The notes: generated from the sequence alone by a model not told the origin. A DNA stretch of 64,000 bases from Desulfosediminicola flagellatus (GCF_005116655.2 NZ_CP050698.1:3743501-3807500), one strand, 5' to 3'; numbered from the stretch's first letter, positions 33,947-44,020 are shown. Program-made: numbers and translations.

Positions 33947-35632
33947 CTACCCCTGACTCACACGATAAATTTCTTCGATAGTGGTTTGGCCGGCCAGGAC
34001 CTTATTTGCGCCATCACTTCGCAGAGTAATCAGACCGTTTTCTTCTATGGCACGGCGTTTTATCTCATTTGCATCTGAGGTTGTCAACACCAGGCTCTTC
34101 ATCGCAGGCGTCATTATCATGAGTTCATATATACCTTTTCTGCCGCGATAGCCCGTATGATGACATCTGGTGCATCCTTTGCCCCTATAGAGTTCAACGC
34201 CTTTAAACTCTTCTGGGTTTAATCCGATTTTCTTAAGTTCCTCAGGATCTGGTAAATATGGTTCTTTACAGTTTTCGCAAAGAATACGTACCAGACGTTG
34301 AGCAAGAATTGCATTTATTGATGAGGCGATAAGAAACGGTTCAATTCCCATATCACGCAATCGGGTAATCGCACTAGGAGCATCATTGGTATGAAGGGTA
34401 GAAAACACCAGGTGGCCTGTTAAGGCAGATTGAATGGCAATTTCAGCTGTCTCTGAATCACGTATCTCTCCAACCAGAATCACGTCGGGATCCTGTCGAA
34501 CTATTGAGCGAAGTCCCGAAGCAAAGGTAAGATCAATTTTCGAATTCACCTGAACCTGGCCAATACCACTAATTCGATATTCTATCGGATCTTCAACTGT
34601 AATGATATTGATATCGGTATTGTTAATTGAGGTAAGCGCCGCATAGAGAGTAGTTGTCTTACCCGATCCGGTTGGTCCTGTAACAAGGACAATACCGTTA
34701 GCAGCTTTAATCTGGGTTGAAAAGTCAGCCAACCTGTCAGCTGGCATTCCCAGATCTGCCAACGACATCAATATTGAAGACTTATCAAGTAAACGTAACA
34801 CCACCCTTTCCCCAAAGGCTGTAGGCAGTGTTGAAACTCGAACATCAATTTCCTTATTGCCAACCTTGAGCTCAATACGACCATCCTGCGGTAATCGCTT
34901 CTCGGCGATATCGAGTTTGGCCATAATCTTTACTCTGGATACCAGTGTGGATTGCACATGCTTAGGAGGACTGAACATATCATATAAGATGCCGTCCAAT
35001 CGTTGCCTGATCTTCAGACTGTTTTGATACGGCTCAATATGGATATCGGAAGCACCCTCGCGAACCGCTTGCGCAAACATAAAGTTCACAAGTTTTATGA
35101 CCGGCGAGTCACTTGTATCGTCCAGAAGGTCGCCAACTTCCCCTATTTCACTGAACAACTGCTCGGGATCCTCATCGTCAATATCCTGCATCACCTCTTC
35201 AGCAGTATCCTGTGTCATATCATACGCATAGTTAATTGCGCTGACAATTGCCTGATGAGGGCATAGTACCGGTCTCACTCCCTCCCACTGCAACATACGC
35301 CGCAGATCATCCAAAGGCTGAAACATTGAGGGATCATTAATAGCAATAAACGAATCCTCAGCAGTTACTACCGGCACCATACGGTTTTTTTTAAGAAAGC
35401 CGATATACACACCAGCTGTAAACTCTGTCTGAATCTCGGTCGGCAACTGTTGTGCGACCTCTATCTCAAATTGAATACCAAGCGCCTTCAGAACGTCAAA
35501 TTCATCAATTGCCTTACTCTTAATAAGCAGTTCACCAATACGTTCCGTTCCGGTACCCGCATTAATAGCATCTCTGATTACCTCAGGTGACAAGTTGCAG
35601 CTCTCCTGCAATATTTCGCCGAGTTTTTTCAT
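33947..35632 (-). CDS. gspE: Type II secretion ATPase GspE
   Basis: 561 residues. N1 domain (about 1-140) that docks on GspL, then the ATPase with Walker A GPTGSGKTTTLYAAL at 319-326, Asp box (DPDVILVGEIRD), His box (HLVFSTLHTNDA) and the tetracysteine zinc module CENC ... CTRCHHTGYRGRKG typical of GspE. It is a cytoplasmic hexamer that powers pseudopilus assembly. Last secretion gene of the minus-strand run; 51 bp after gspD. All catalytic motifs look intact. Confidence 0.95.
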   Translation of the reverse strand: MKKLGEILQESCNLSPEVIRDAINAGTGTERIGELLIKSKAIDEFDVLKALGIQFEIEVAQQLPTEIQTEFTAGVYIGFLKKNRMVPVVTAEDSFIAINDPSMFQPLDDLRRMLQWEGVRPVLCPHQAIVSAINYAYDMTQDTAEEVMQDIDDEDPEQLFSEIGEVGDLLDDTSDSPVIKLVNFMFAQAVREGASDIHIEPYQNSLKIRQRLDGILYDMFSPPKHVQSTLVSRVKIMAKLDIAEKRLPQDGRIELKVGNKEIDVRVSTLPTAFGERVVLRLLDKSSILMSLADLGMPADRLADFSTQIKAANGIVLVTGPTGSGKTTTLYAALTSINNTDINIITVEDPIEYRISGIGQVQVNSKIDLTFASGLRSIVRQDPDVILVGEIRDSETAEIAIQSALTGHLVFSTLHTNDAPSAITRLRDMGIEPFLIASSINAILAQRLVRILCENCKEPYLPDPEELKKIGLNPEEFKGVELYRGKGCTRCHHTGYRGRKGIYELMIMTPAMKSLVLTTSDANEIKRRAIEENGLITLRSDGANKVLAGQTTIEEIYRVSQG

Positions 35633-35683
35633 GTAGGTACTGTCATCCTTGATGAGAATAGTGATATCACAAACATCTCAAAC

Positions 35684-37936
35684 TTATTGCCTGGTGCGCA
35701 TTTCCTGTCGTAACCGCTCGATATTTTCTCGTGCTATACGTACAAGCGGCAGTCCCTGTTTATCAGGATCACTCGCTTCAACGGCTGTCGCTGCTGTTCC
35801 GGTTGTAATCACTTGCTGATAATAGTCGAGAGCCTGCCTGTGCTGCCCTTCTCGTTCTGAAACAACACCAATATTTAAAAGCGTGTATGGATTATTGGAG
35901 TCATAGGCGAGCGCCTCCTCAAAATAGTCACGTGCCTCGCGTAACCTGTTATCCACAAGTTTGGCATAGCCCCTTTCGGTAAGTATTATTGCATGCTGCT
36001 TATTCTCACGACTATACATCGTCTCTGTATCAACACCAGGCATCACAGATTTCATTACATCTTCTTTTTCTAGCGTTACACCAGCGATATCAGCCGGATT
36101 TCGAACTATCTTTGGGGTAATAAAGATGAACATATTGTTTTTGACTACACCGGTTGACTTAGATTTGAAGAGCCATCCCAATCCCGGAATATCGCCAAGT
36201 AGTGGCACCTTAACCTCACCAACTGTTGTATCCTCACCAATGATACCTCCAATAACAACAGTATCCATATCATTGATTATAACATTGGTGTTTGCGGTCC
36301 TTCTAAACGTTGTCGGTGTGAGTTCCAAACTGCTGGCTTTCAATTTTACGATTTCCGTCTCAATCTCCAGACGCATGGTATCCGCCTGATTGATATGTGG
36401 CGTAATAACCATCTTGGTTGCCACATCCCGATATTCATACTGCGTATAGTCCTGTGCGCTGTCTGTGGTATTCTGACTGGTAATGTACGGTACATTCTCA
36501 CCGACACTGATTTCAGCCTTTTTATTATCTGTAGTCAGAATCTGCGGTGCAGAAATAATATTGATATCGGAGTCACTCTTATATGCTCTTAATATTGCTC
36601 CGATGTTCGGAAATGTCACGCCACCAATCTTGATTCCCTGTTTCAGCACGCCGAAAGAAAAACCATCAGGAAGAGAAGGATCTTCTGCATCAATACCTCC
36701 CAGCAAAGAAAAGGGTGAATCAGAATTACTACTAAATCCTGAAGCAAGTGCCCCTGTACTATCAGCAAATGAACCACCCAATGCCCATTCCACACCTACA
36801 TCAAAATCCTTGCTGGTATTCACCTCCAGAATCAACGCTTCCAGGTAGACCATCTGGCGAGGAATATCGAGCTTTTTGATCACCCCTTCGAGCACTAAAT
36901 ATTCTTCACGACTTGCGGTAATAATCAGTGAATTTGTCTCCTCATCTGCTGTTATCTTAACATCCTTCGATATCGCAGGAGCCTTGCCCTTGTCGGTTTC
37001 TGCCGCCTGGGATGTTGGCAGAGCCGTCAACACTTTTGCAAGTTCAGTTGCGTAAGCATTTTGCAGATAAAAAACATGAATATTCCCTTCACCACGCTGC
37101 ACCGGGGTATCAAGCAATTCAACAAGATGTTTAACCCGCTTGATTTCATCCTTGCTTGAGAGCACCACAAGTGAATTAACACGTTCATATGGCACAACCT
37201 TGACGGTCCCCTTCTGGATTGACCCTTTTTTGCTGGCAGTTGTACGCTGGTAGACTGTATTGAGAATCTTTGCAATTGAGCTGGCGGCTGCGTTCTGCAT
37301 CGGGATCACTGCCACCTCTTCTGTGGTATATTCAACATCCAGCTCTTTAATAATCGCCATCAGACGCTGAATATTGGATAGCGTTTCGGTAATGATCAGC
37401 ATTCCCGAGTCTGGATGAGAGATAACCACCGATGTTTTTGAAACAAGTGGCGTAAGCACCTTTTTCATATCATCAGGGGAGCTATATTCTAAAGGTACCA
37501 GCTGAGTAACAACCTTATCTTCAGGATGGCGCACCATCCCCATTCTAATAGTCTCAACGCTCTTTGATCTTGCTGCAGCAGATGGCAGGATTTTTATGAC
37601 TGAACCCGATTCAACAGTAGTAAACCCGTGAACTTCAAGAACGGACTCAAAAACTCTATACGCCTCTTCTTCTGAGATTTTAGTTGGCGAAAGAATTGTC
37701 ACATTTCCCTGTACCGACTTGTCGACGACAAAGTTCTTTTTAGTCAACTCACTGATATACTTAATAAACAACCGTATATCTACATTATCAAAGTCTATGG
37801 TAATAAACCGTTTACTGACGGTTGAACCACTATTTTCGATTACCGTCTGTCCATCGTCAGCCGCAATAAGCCCTTCAGCTGTAAAGCAAACGATAAATGA
37901 TAGTAGAAACATTAGAGGTAATCTCAAACATCTCAT
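35684..37936 (-). CDS. gspD: Type II secretion outer-membrane secretin GspD with C-terminal TPR extension
   Basis: 750 residues. Signal peptide (1-25), N0 domain (ITIDFDNVDIRLFIKYISEL), N1-N3 repeats, and the secretin C-domain ending in 'VPLLGDIPGLGWLFKSK' and 'MFIFITPKIVRNP'. The secretin part stops near residue 600. It is followed by about 110 extra residues (640-750) with a tetratricopeptide-like pair (ARDYFEEALAYDSNNPYTLLNIG, RQALDYYQQV), where many GspD proteins carry the pilotin-binding S-domain. The tail would lie on the outer or periplasmic face; this is inference. The secretin forms the export pore. Upstream gspC is separated by 78 bp. Confidence 0.94.
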   Translation of the reverse strand: MRCLRLPLMFLLSFIVCFTAEGLIAADDGQTVIENSGSTVSKRFITIDFDNVDIRLFIKYISELTKKNFVVDKSVQGNVTILSPTKISEEEAYRVFESVLEVHGFTTVESGSVIKILPSAAARSKSVETIRMGMVRHPEDKVVTQLVPLEYSSPDDMKKVLTPLVSKTSVVISHPDSGMLIITETLSNIQRLMAIIKELDVEYTTEEVAVIPMQNAAASSIAKILNTVYQRTTASKKGSIQKGTVKVVPYERVNSLVVLSSKDEIKRVKHLVELLDTPVQRGEGNIHVFYLQNAYATELAKVLTALPTSQAAETDKGKAPAISKDVKITADEETNSLIITASREEYLVLEGVIKKLDIPRQMVYLEALILEVNTSKDFDVGVEWALGGSFADSTGALASGFSSNSDSPFSLLGGIDAEDPSLPDGFSFGVLKQGIKIGGVTFPNIGAILRAYKSDSDINIISAPQILTTDNKKAEISVGENVPYITSQNTTDSAQDYTQYEYRDVATKMVITPHINQADTMRLEIETEIVKLKASSLELTPTTFRRTANTNVIINDMDTVVIGGIIGEDTTVGEVKVPLLGDIPGLGWLFKSKSTGVVKNNMFIFITPKIVRNPADIAGVTLEKEDVMKSVMPGVDTETMYSRENKQHAIILTERGYAKLVDNRLREARDYFEEALAYDSNNPYTLLNIGVVSEREGQHRQALDYYQQVITTGTAATAVEASDPDKQGLPLVRIARENIERLRQEMRTRQ

Positions 37937-38014
37937 GAACTCTTCCCCTGGTAGTTATTAGCGGGATAGTTAAAATAAAGACTACCCCTGATATCTGTAA
38001 CTCTTTTACCACTA

Positions 38015-38866
38015 CTACTGCTGCTCCGGCTCCTGCTCCTGCTCTTCCGGTTGCTCCTGCTCTTCCTGCTCCGTTTCCTCTTCCTGCTCTTCTTCCTCTG
38101 CCTCCAGCTCCTGTTCAACTTCCTCGGTATCATCAGGAAGTTCAATATCTCCAAGAGATTCAGGCGGAACTTGTTCTCCGGTTGATCTAACAACTGTGCT
38201 TGCTGTTGTACTTCTTGGGCGGACAATTCGTCGTGTGGGTCTCACTACTCGCGGCTTCGTAATACGTTGTCGTGTTGTTACGTTTTGGTTTGAACCTGTT
38301 TGCGCTCCAATAGTTCCTCGTCGCGTAGTCGGACTGACCGAGGTGGGACGCTGTGACCTCGGTCCAAATTGAGCAGCTTCACTCATATCAAGCATTTCAT
38401 CTTTGCCATTATGACTAAGTATCACCTTTCCTCGCCGAATCTCTTTTATATCAGCCCCCTGAACCTCATCACCAATAGCATAAAGTTCCTGTTTTCTATC
38501 TTTTTTATTCAGAATAATAGCACGACTATTTTCACCACTGCCGATGGTTCCCATCAACACAACTTCAAGCTCAGTAACCTCTAATTCTTCTTCAACTTCT
38601 GGCTGAGGTTCTTGTATTTCACCCGCTACAGGAGGTTTCCCAAAGAGATTCCTCTTCGTTATTATCGAATAGTTAACTGTTTTCCTCAGATTCTCGTCGT
38701 TCACATCCCCACTCTCAACTACTTTTGGATCTGCAGGGATCTCTACCTCAGTAACAGGACTAGTGAGGACAAACCGCTCTAGCGCGAGATAAAAGCCTTC
38801 CACCCCTGCAACACAAGCCACTGTTATCACAAGAAACGGAAGAATATTGAAAATTCGCGTAGTCAT
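38015..38866 (-). CDS. gspC: Type II secretion inner-membrane protein GspC with acidic low-complexity tail
   Basis: 283 residues. One transmembrane helix (8-30), a linker, and a homology region (about 70-150: KRNLFGKPP ... LMGTIGSGENSRAIILNKKDRKQELYAIGDEV) that contacts the secretin N0 domain. The usual C-terminal PDZ or coiled-coil domain is missing. Instead there is an Arg/Thr-rich stretch (about 170-225) and a tail of about 45 residues made almost only of Glu and Gln. The low-complexity tail corresponds to CTC/CTG-rich DNA at 38015-38110 that could slip. The identification rests on position and the HR region. Confidence 0.85.
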   Translation of the reverse strand: MTTRIFNILPFLVITVACVAGVEGFYLALERFVLTSPVTEVEIPADPKVVESGDVNDENLRKTVNYSIITKRNLFGKPPVAGEIQEPQPEVEEELEVTELEVVLMGTIGSGENSRAIILNKKDRKQELYAIGDEVQGADIKEIRRGKVILSHNGKDEMLDMSEAAQFGPRSQRPTSVSPTTRRGTIGAQTGSNQNVTTRQRITKPRVVRPTRRIVRPRSTTASTVVRSTGEQVPPESLGDIELPDDTEEVEQELEAEEEEQEEETEQEEQEQPEEQEQEPEQQ

Positions 38867-38876
38867 TATTACTTAC

Positions 38877-39761
38877 CTATAAGGTGCCGAACCGAAACCT
38901 CGGGTTACCGATTGTTCCAGAAATATTAAAGGGCAAGGCTGTCTTTCTGTACTGTTTTTGCAACCTTTTTACGACTCGAAGAACTTGAGGCTTTTCTTTT
39001 AAAAAGTCTTTTTGCGGCACCAGACTGCCGCTCACATTTACATTGCTTGATTCAACTCTGTCGGAGATGTTTACACTTCCTTCAAATTCCGCATCTATCT
39101 CTTTTCCCTTAAACGTCCCTTCTATCAGCTCAAGTGACCCGTTTTTAAAAGTCAATCCGGCCTCCAGAGATATAACCTCCATCTCTTTCAGTGACAACAC
39201 TGGCTGCATCAATGAAAATTTTCCATCTCTGAGGGTAATCACTCCTTTAATATCTTTGTCGCCTCCCGCCATTGAAGCTGAGTACGAGCCTAAAAACTTC
39301 AGCTGGCCGGAAATCTCACGTCGCGATACCATGCGCACATATTTAGATTGCGAGATATCTACAGCTGATAATTCTATGTCATCAAGTGTGAATTTATCAT
39401 CGCGAGGAGCAAACAGGAGTTGACTCGTGAATGTGCCGTTATAAAGATCGCCACTTAACGAATAATCGAGTCCAAAGCCACTCAAAATTGGACGAATACG
39501 TATGTTTTGGAGGCGTAGTATTTCGTCTCCGGAAGTTTTTTCTGCGATTACAGCCTTGTTGAGATAAATATTAAAGGGCAATTGCAGTTTGAATGTTCCA
39601 ACATTGACATCAGTTCCCTCAAATGCCTCTTCGATTTTTCTTTCAGCAAATTTTTCAAATTTATCTGCGGGAAACCGAACATACAGCAAAACGCAGGTCA
39701 GCAGCAGTGCATACAAAAGATAACTCAGGAATTGCATGACTGAAGGGGCTCTCATCTCCAC
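38877..39761 (-). CDS. gspN: Type II secretion protein GspN
   Basis: 294 residues. N-terminal transmembrane helix (about 7-27) and a beta-rich periplasmic domain with the family's 'NIYLNKAVI' and 'LSGFGLDYSLSGDLYNGTF' segments. GspN is an accessory, non-universal component of type II systems, of unclear function. Position between gspM and gspC (2 bp and 10 bp gaps) supports the call. The fold shows resemblance to AsmA-like repeats, but that is weak. Confidence 0.8.
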   Translation of the reverse strand: MEMRAPSVMQFLSYLLYALLLTCVLLYVRFPADKFEKFAERKIEEAFEGTDVNVGTFKLQLPFNIYLNKAVIAEKTSGDEILRLQNIRIRPILSGFGLDYSLSGDLYNGTFTSQLLFAPRDDKFTLDDIELSAVDISQSKYVRMVSRREISGQLKFLGSYSASMAGGDKDIKGVITLRDGKFSLMQPVLSLKEMEVISLEAGLTFKNGSLELIEGTFKGKEIDAEFEGSVNISDRVESSNVNVSGSLVPQKDFLKEKPQVLRVVKRLQKQYRKTALPFNISGTIGNPRFRFGTL

Positions 39762-39763
39762 GA

Positions 39764-40348
39764 TTATGCTGCCTCCATGAACGTAACAATCTGCAGTATC
39801 ACATCGAGATACCCCTGTTTCTTAGCACTCACCTGTATAGACAACCGCTTAATTGAAACGACGTTCTTTTCGGATTCAGTTAAGTTTAGAAATCTAACCA
39901 GTTGCTCAAGCGTGACATCCTGTAGCTTCAATTCAACAACAGATTCTTCCAAAGAACCACCTTCAGCTGATATAACTGAAGGTTTCATATATTTAATCAA
40001 CTCCTTCACCTGCGATTTCTCGGCTTGCTGGTCCAGAAAGGTAAACAGTGTGAACCCCTTTGCGCGCTTTGCCAGATTTGCCTTAATTCCACCTTCTTCA
40101 ATTCGAAGCTCGGAATATTCCTGTTTGAGGAGTTGAATCTCAACAAGTTCCCGTTCCTGCAATTCAACGGATTTGATTAAACGATGCCTGGCCTCTATAT
40201 AAGGCGATAAAATAAAGTGATAGAAAAGAACACCCAGAATTGCTAAACCTGCCCCCAGCACGAGCAACCGCTCCCGGGCTGACATATCATCGACACCGGT
40301 CTTGGCCCGAATATTTTGAATAACATTTTGTAATGATGAGATATTCAT
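39764..40348 (-). CDS. gspM: Type II secretion protein GspM
   Basis: 194 residues: a short cytoplasmic start, one membrane helix (about 27-47, LLVLGAGLAILGVLFYHFIL) preceded by 'MSARER' as is typical of GspM/PilO-like proteins, a coiled coil (50-85) and a ferredoxin-like periplasmic domain. It partners GspL in the inner-membrane platform. Divergent in sequence, identified by topology and by position between gspL (6 bp) and gspN (2 bp). Confidence 0.8.
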   Translation of the reverse strand: MNISSLQNVIQNIRAKTGVDDMSARERLLVLGAGLAILGVLFYHFILSPYIEARHRLIKSVELQERELVEIQLLKQEYSELRIEEGGIKANLAKRAKGFTLFTFLDQQAEKSQVKELIKYMKPSVISAEGGSLEESVVELKLQDVTLEQLVRFLNLTESEKNVVSIKRLSIQVSAKKQGYLDVILQIVTFMEAA

Positions 40349-40354
40349 AATCTA

Positions 40355-41851
40355 TTATTGCAGTGCCAGTTTCAATTCAAAACGGACTTCTCCACCTTTG
40401 GGAGCGAGGTTTGCCGAACTGATTGTTACGGACTTAAAATATTCTGATTTTTCCAATTCTTTCTTTACATTATCAACAGTGTTGAAGTCTTTGGTTTCTG
40501 CTTTAATTCGTATATCATCCTGATCTGCTACTAATCTGGTGATTACAATAGGCAGGTTCTCTGGAATCCTTGAAGATAACTCCGAAAGCAATGCAAGCTT
40601 GCCAAGGTTTCCCCCGCCTTTGCCCCCGCTCCTGTATACTTCACGCGTTTCGTTAATCTTAACTGTCAGTTCTTTCAGCGGGTATCTAATTATCTTTGCC
40701 TCCGGCATAGCCTGCTGCGCAACGGCAAAAACTTCATTTTTCAATGTATCCCTTCGATTCTCAAGTTCATTGAATTCCCAAAAAAGAAACAAAAACACAC
40801 CAAGACTGAGGACTCCGAGTGGCACGACAGTGGCCATAACGATTTTTCGAATATTTTTCAGAGAAGGTTGTTTTTTAAAATCACCCTTCCTGAAATTCAG
40901 AACTGCACATCCTTTCCTATTGTAGGTTGCAAGAGCAAGAGCACGGTTCATCATGGCCGGGTTCCATGGCATGCTTTCCGACGGCTCAATCTTGACCAAG
41001 GGCTGCCGGGCGATATCACATGCCTGGATATCAAGAGGCAGTGCCTCTTTAAGCTGACCAAATAATTCCGGATCTAACCCTACACCGCCATTCACAAAAC
41101 ATGGTCCACCTTTTTCCAGCAAGGCGGCGTGCCCGACTGAAAGCAGCGTCTGCTTGACAGGCAACACCAACCGACGCACCACCTCATTAATCTTTTCGGG
41201 ATTTTTCACATCAACCGTACACCCGTCATCAGCAAGGGAAAAACCGGCAATATCCTCGGCGTCTACCCCCAGAGAACGAACAAGTGCAATTTTGCCATTA
41301 TTGATAAGGATAAGCGTTGTCTGCTTGAAACTGATATCGAGGAGTACAAACCTTTTCAGTCCTGTGACGGAGGCTAAAACAGCAGCGGTCTGTAGGCCAC
41401 TTACCCCGAATAATTCGGGATCGAGACCCTCAGCCTGAAAGGTGGCAAGGGTGTCGGCAACGAAACCTTTGTCAACCATTGCTGCAAGAACCTCAGTTCC
41501 CTTACTTTCAATTTCAGAAAACAGGTAGTCAATATGTAAGTCTTGAATCCTGTGGGAGGTGAGCTCCTCTATCTCAAAAGGGAGAACTTTTGCGACCTTT
41601 CGCTTATCAACAAACGGGAGTAGAAGATTTCTAAAAAAACAGTTTTCAGCACTTACAGACAGCCGACAAGCCCCATCCTTAAAGCCTGTCTGCCTGATAA
41701 CATCCTGAACAGCTTCAGCAACTCCTCCCTCTTTGGCGATAGCGACGCCAAAACCGGAAACCACTGAGATTTTCTGGTCAATGTCCAGCATCACTCCAGA
41801 AACACAATCGTCATGGATATCTATTGCGAGCAGATTTTCCACCGATATCAC
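40355..41851 (-). CDS. gspL: Type II secretion protein GspL (PilM-like cytoplasmic part)
   Basis: 498 residues. Actin-like cytoplasmic domain (about 1-310), one transmembrane helix (about 332-352, VVPLGVLSLGVFLFLFW) and a ferredoxin-like periplasmic domain (about 400-498, PIVITRLVADQDDIRIKAET). GspL links the ATPase GspE to the membrane platform. Its start overlaps the gspK stop by 4 bp (ATGA). Confidence 0.88.
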   Translation of the reverse strand: MISVENLLAIDIHDDCVSGVMLDIDQKISVVSGFGVAIAKEGGVAEAVQDVIRQTGFKDGACRLSVSAENCFFRNLLLPFVDKRKVAKVLPFEIEELTSHRIQDLHIDYLFSEIESKGTEVLAAMVDKGFVADTLATFQAEGLDPELFGVSGLQTAAVLASVTGLKRFVLLDISFKQTTLILINNGKIALVRSLGVDAEDIAGFSLADDGCTVDVKNPEKINEVVRRLVLPVKQTLLSVGHAALLEKGGPCFVNGGVGLDPELFGQLKEALPLDIQACDIARQPLVKIEPSESMPWNPAMMNRALALATYNRKGCAVLNFRKGDFKKQPSLKNIRKIVMATVVPLGVLSLGVFLFLFWEFNELENRRDTLKNEVFAVAQQAMPEAKIIRYPLKELTVKINETREVYRSGGKGGGNLGKLALLSELSSRIPENLPIVITRLVADQDDIRIKAETKDFNTVDNVKKELEKSEYFKSVTISSANLAPKGGEVRFELKLALQ

Positions 41852-42864
41852 TCCACTTTCCGATAGAGGAAACTGACAGTGTTTTCTTTATTTCGTTCAA
41901 CTATTGCAGTCATAATTCTTCGTTGATCATTAAAAACACCTTCAGCATCTATTTTAAAATAGGAGCTGGTAGTTGAAATCACCTTTCCCGACAACTCAAT
42001 GTCGTTAGGAAACCCTGTAACGTCACGATACCATTCTACGGTTTCAAGGTTTTCGTAATTACCTTCCTCATTTCGAAATTCAGCCAACAATTCTGACAAC
42101 TCCGCCGTCATAAAAGAGTGCATTGCCTGCAGCAACTCCTCTGATGCCGTATTAATGTTAATTGTGCCATCTGAGCCATACACCGTTATATAATCAACCA
42201 GTCCGGGACGATCTTCGTCACCAAACAGCAATTCAGGGGTGATACCCTTTACCAACAGCAAATCCTCTATAACAGTTACAGGACCATTCTGACATTCATA
42301 TGAATTTTCCAATGATCTGTAATAGCTAGATTCAGCACCGAAATCAGATTCCCGGTCATCACTGTCGAGCCAATCTACAAGAGCATCCACAATTTCCCGA
42401 GCCTCCTGTTCATCCTCTATGCCAAAGGTACCGGAAAGAAGCAATCTATTCAATATTTCTCTGTTTTCATTGGTATTTTGTTCCTCCTCGCCCTCCTGTT
42501 CACCTTCACTTTCCTGAACAAGGCTATTAATCTGTAACTTCCCGGACAGATCAGTTATCTCAAGATTCAATACACCTCTACCAAATAAGCCGGGGAAAGA
42601 TTCCACATCAATTACTGCCCACTGGTCCTGCAACGTATCGTATGTATTGGCTTTACCATCTGCTTCAAGTAACGCAGCAGCAATGGTAAACCCTGATTTA
42701 GAAATCATTCGCAAACGCTGCCCGTCAAGCTGGGCCGCTGATGCAAAATAATTCTGCCTCACGGACCTGTTAAACTGAACGGTCACTGCAATAAGCAGGC
42801 TGATTACCATTATGGTGATCAACAGCGCCATGCCTTGATTCTCAGCCAACTTCTTGATACGCAT
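41848..42864 (-). CDS. gspK: Type II secretion minor pseudopilin GspK
   Basis: 338 residues, the long pseudopilin of the pseudopilus tip. Prepilin cleavage expected after Gly11 (ENQG / MALLITIMVISLL). As is normal for GspK, the Glu at mature position 5 is absent. The helical insert domain (about 110-260) has the family features 'VDALVDWLDSDDRESDFGAESSYYRSL' and 'INTASEELLQAM'. A Glu/Gln-rich loop lies near residue 120. Its ATG overlaps the gspJ stop by one base. Confidence 0.92.
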   Translation of the reverse strand: MRIKKLAENQGMALLITIMVISLLIAVTVQFNRSVRQNYFASAAQLDGQRLRMISKSGFTIAAALLEADGKANTYDTLQDQWAVIDVESFPGLFGRGVLNLEITDLSGKLQINSLVQESEGEQEGEEEQNTNENREILNRLLLSGTFGIEDEQEAREIVDALVDWLDSDDRESDFGAESSYYRSLENSYECQNGPVTVIEDLLLVKGITPELLFGDEDRPGLVDYITVYGSDGTININTASEELLQAMHSFMTAELSELLAEFRNEEGNYENLETVEWYRDVTGFPNDIELSGKVISTTSSYFKIDAEGVFNDQRRIMTAIVERNKENTVSFLYRKVE

Positions 42865-43571
42865 TATTCGTCCGCCTTTTTCTCAGATGGTGCTTGAGGA
42901 ATGGCAACAGAAGTTCTAAATGTCACACCTTCTTCAACGGAATCCACTTCACCCAAAAGTACATTTATGCGTACCAAAGCCGGTAAATTGATGGCAGTAG
43001 CCTGCTCTTCAGCATCTTGCAGTGATTCTTGTGGTTCACTGTCCCAACTATCCCGCTCATCTCCATCCGCAGTAACATAGGTGACCTGAAAGGCCAGGAG
43101 TCCCTGCGCAAGCAGCAAGCCGTTATCTTCATCGTCATCTTCAACTTCAGTTTCACCAGGCCGCATCGGCACGTCAGATCGATAAAGATTGATACGCCCC
43201 GACTCATCTTCTTCAGCGGTATACCTGAGAATAGTTCGCCCAGCCTTCTGTTCATTTCTATTAAACAGAAGATGTGCAGATGAGGTAAAGGAAAGATTAT
43301 CTCCCCGATTACCAGCCACCTCTCCTTTTTCTCCTTCGAGATAGCCACCTTCACCAACATATAGCGACTCGAAATCCGCTGTTAATCGCTCGAGTATAAC
43401 ACGTGCTTCAGAAGTAAGATTCACCTGCTTCTCAACACCGTTTACGGTATGAAATGTCGCCCTATATGCTCCATAGACGGAGGTGACAACCACGGAAAAA
43501 ATAAATATCGAGGTCAGTAACTCTATAAGAGTAAAGCCACTTTTCTTGTCTGCCGAAGAAAAACAGCTCAT
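42864..43571 (-). CDS. gspJ: Type II secretion minor pseudopilin GspJ
   Basis: 235 residues. Type III signal 'KKSG / FTLIELLTSIFIFSVVV': cleavage after Gly12, Glu17 at mature position 5. The globular part contains a 'LERLTADFESLYVGEGGY' segment typical of GspJ. An acidic patch (EVEDDDEDNG) sits near residue 145. Overlaps gspI by 4 bp (ATGA). Confidence 0.9.
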   Translation of the reverse strand: MSCFSSADKKSGFTLIELLTSIFIFSVVVTSVYGAYRATFHTVNGVEKQVNLTSEARVILERLTADFESLYVGEGGYLEGEKGEVAGNRGDNLSFTSSAHLLFNRNEQKAGRTILRYTAEEDESGRINLYRSDVPMRPGETEVEDDDEDNGLLLAQGLLAFQVTYVTADGDERDSWDSEPQESLQDAEEQATAINLPALVRINVLLGEVDSVEEGVTFRTSVAIPQAPSEKKADE

Positions 43572-44020
43572 TGCTCAAGACTCTCGCGACCGTAATAGGT
43601 GAACGTCGCTGAAAACAATTCAGACTCCCAGCTTATAATGATATCTAATCGTTTGATAGGATCCTCAAGTTCCTCCAACAATTCAACATCTCCAAAATCT
43701 GCATCCAGCACTTCAACTTTCCAGGTAAAGCCTGAAAAATCATCACCGAATTCACCTTCATCATCTATGAATCCGGCAAGGCCTGACTCATATTCGGCAA
43801 TTTTTTCCTGTGCCAGCAAAGCGGCAGTAGAATTAAATTTTGACTCAGCAGCTAAAGAAAGACTTTGAGATTGAGAACCAAAGAGGCTTGTAAAGGCAAT
43901 GGCGATAATTGCAATCGCTATCATCACTTCAAGCAATGTGAATCCCAACTCACTACAGGGAAGAGCACTGCAGGAATCATTAGGCACAAAATCTCTGATA
44001 GAGATATTATTGGATTTCAT
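43568..44020 (-). CDS. gspI: Type II secretion minor pseudopilin GspI
   Basis: 150 residues from the ATG at 44020, chosen because AGGAAGGG lies 5-6 bases upstream; an in-frame ATG at 44041 would give seven more residues. Prepilin signal after an unusually long leader: SELG / FTLLEVMIAIAII, cleavage after Gly26, Glu31 at mature position 5. The leader (MKSNNISIRDFVPNDSCSA) is longer than the 6-10 residues usual for GspI. The start codon lies inside the gspH 3' end. Confidence 0.88.
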   Translation of the reverse strand: MKSNNISIRDFVPNDSCSALPCSELGFTLLEVMIAIAIIAIAFTSLFGSQSQSLSLAAESKFNSTAALLAQEKIAEYESGLAGFIDDEGEFGDDFSGFTWKVEVLDADFGDVELLEELEDPIKRLDIIISWESELFSATFTYYGRESLEQ

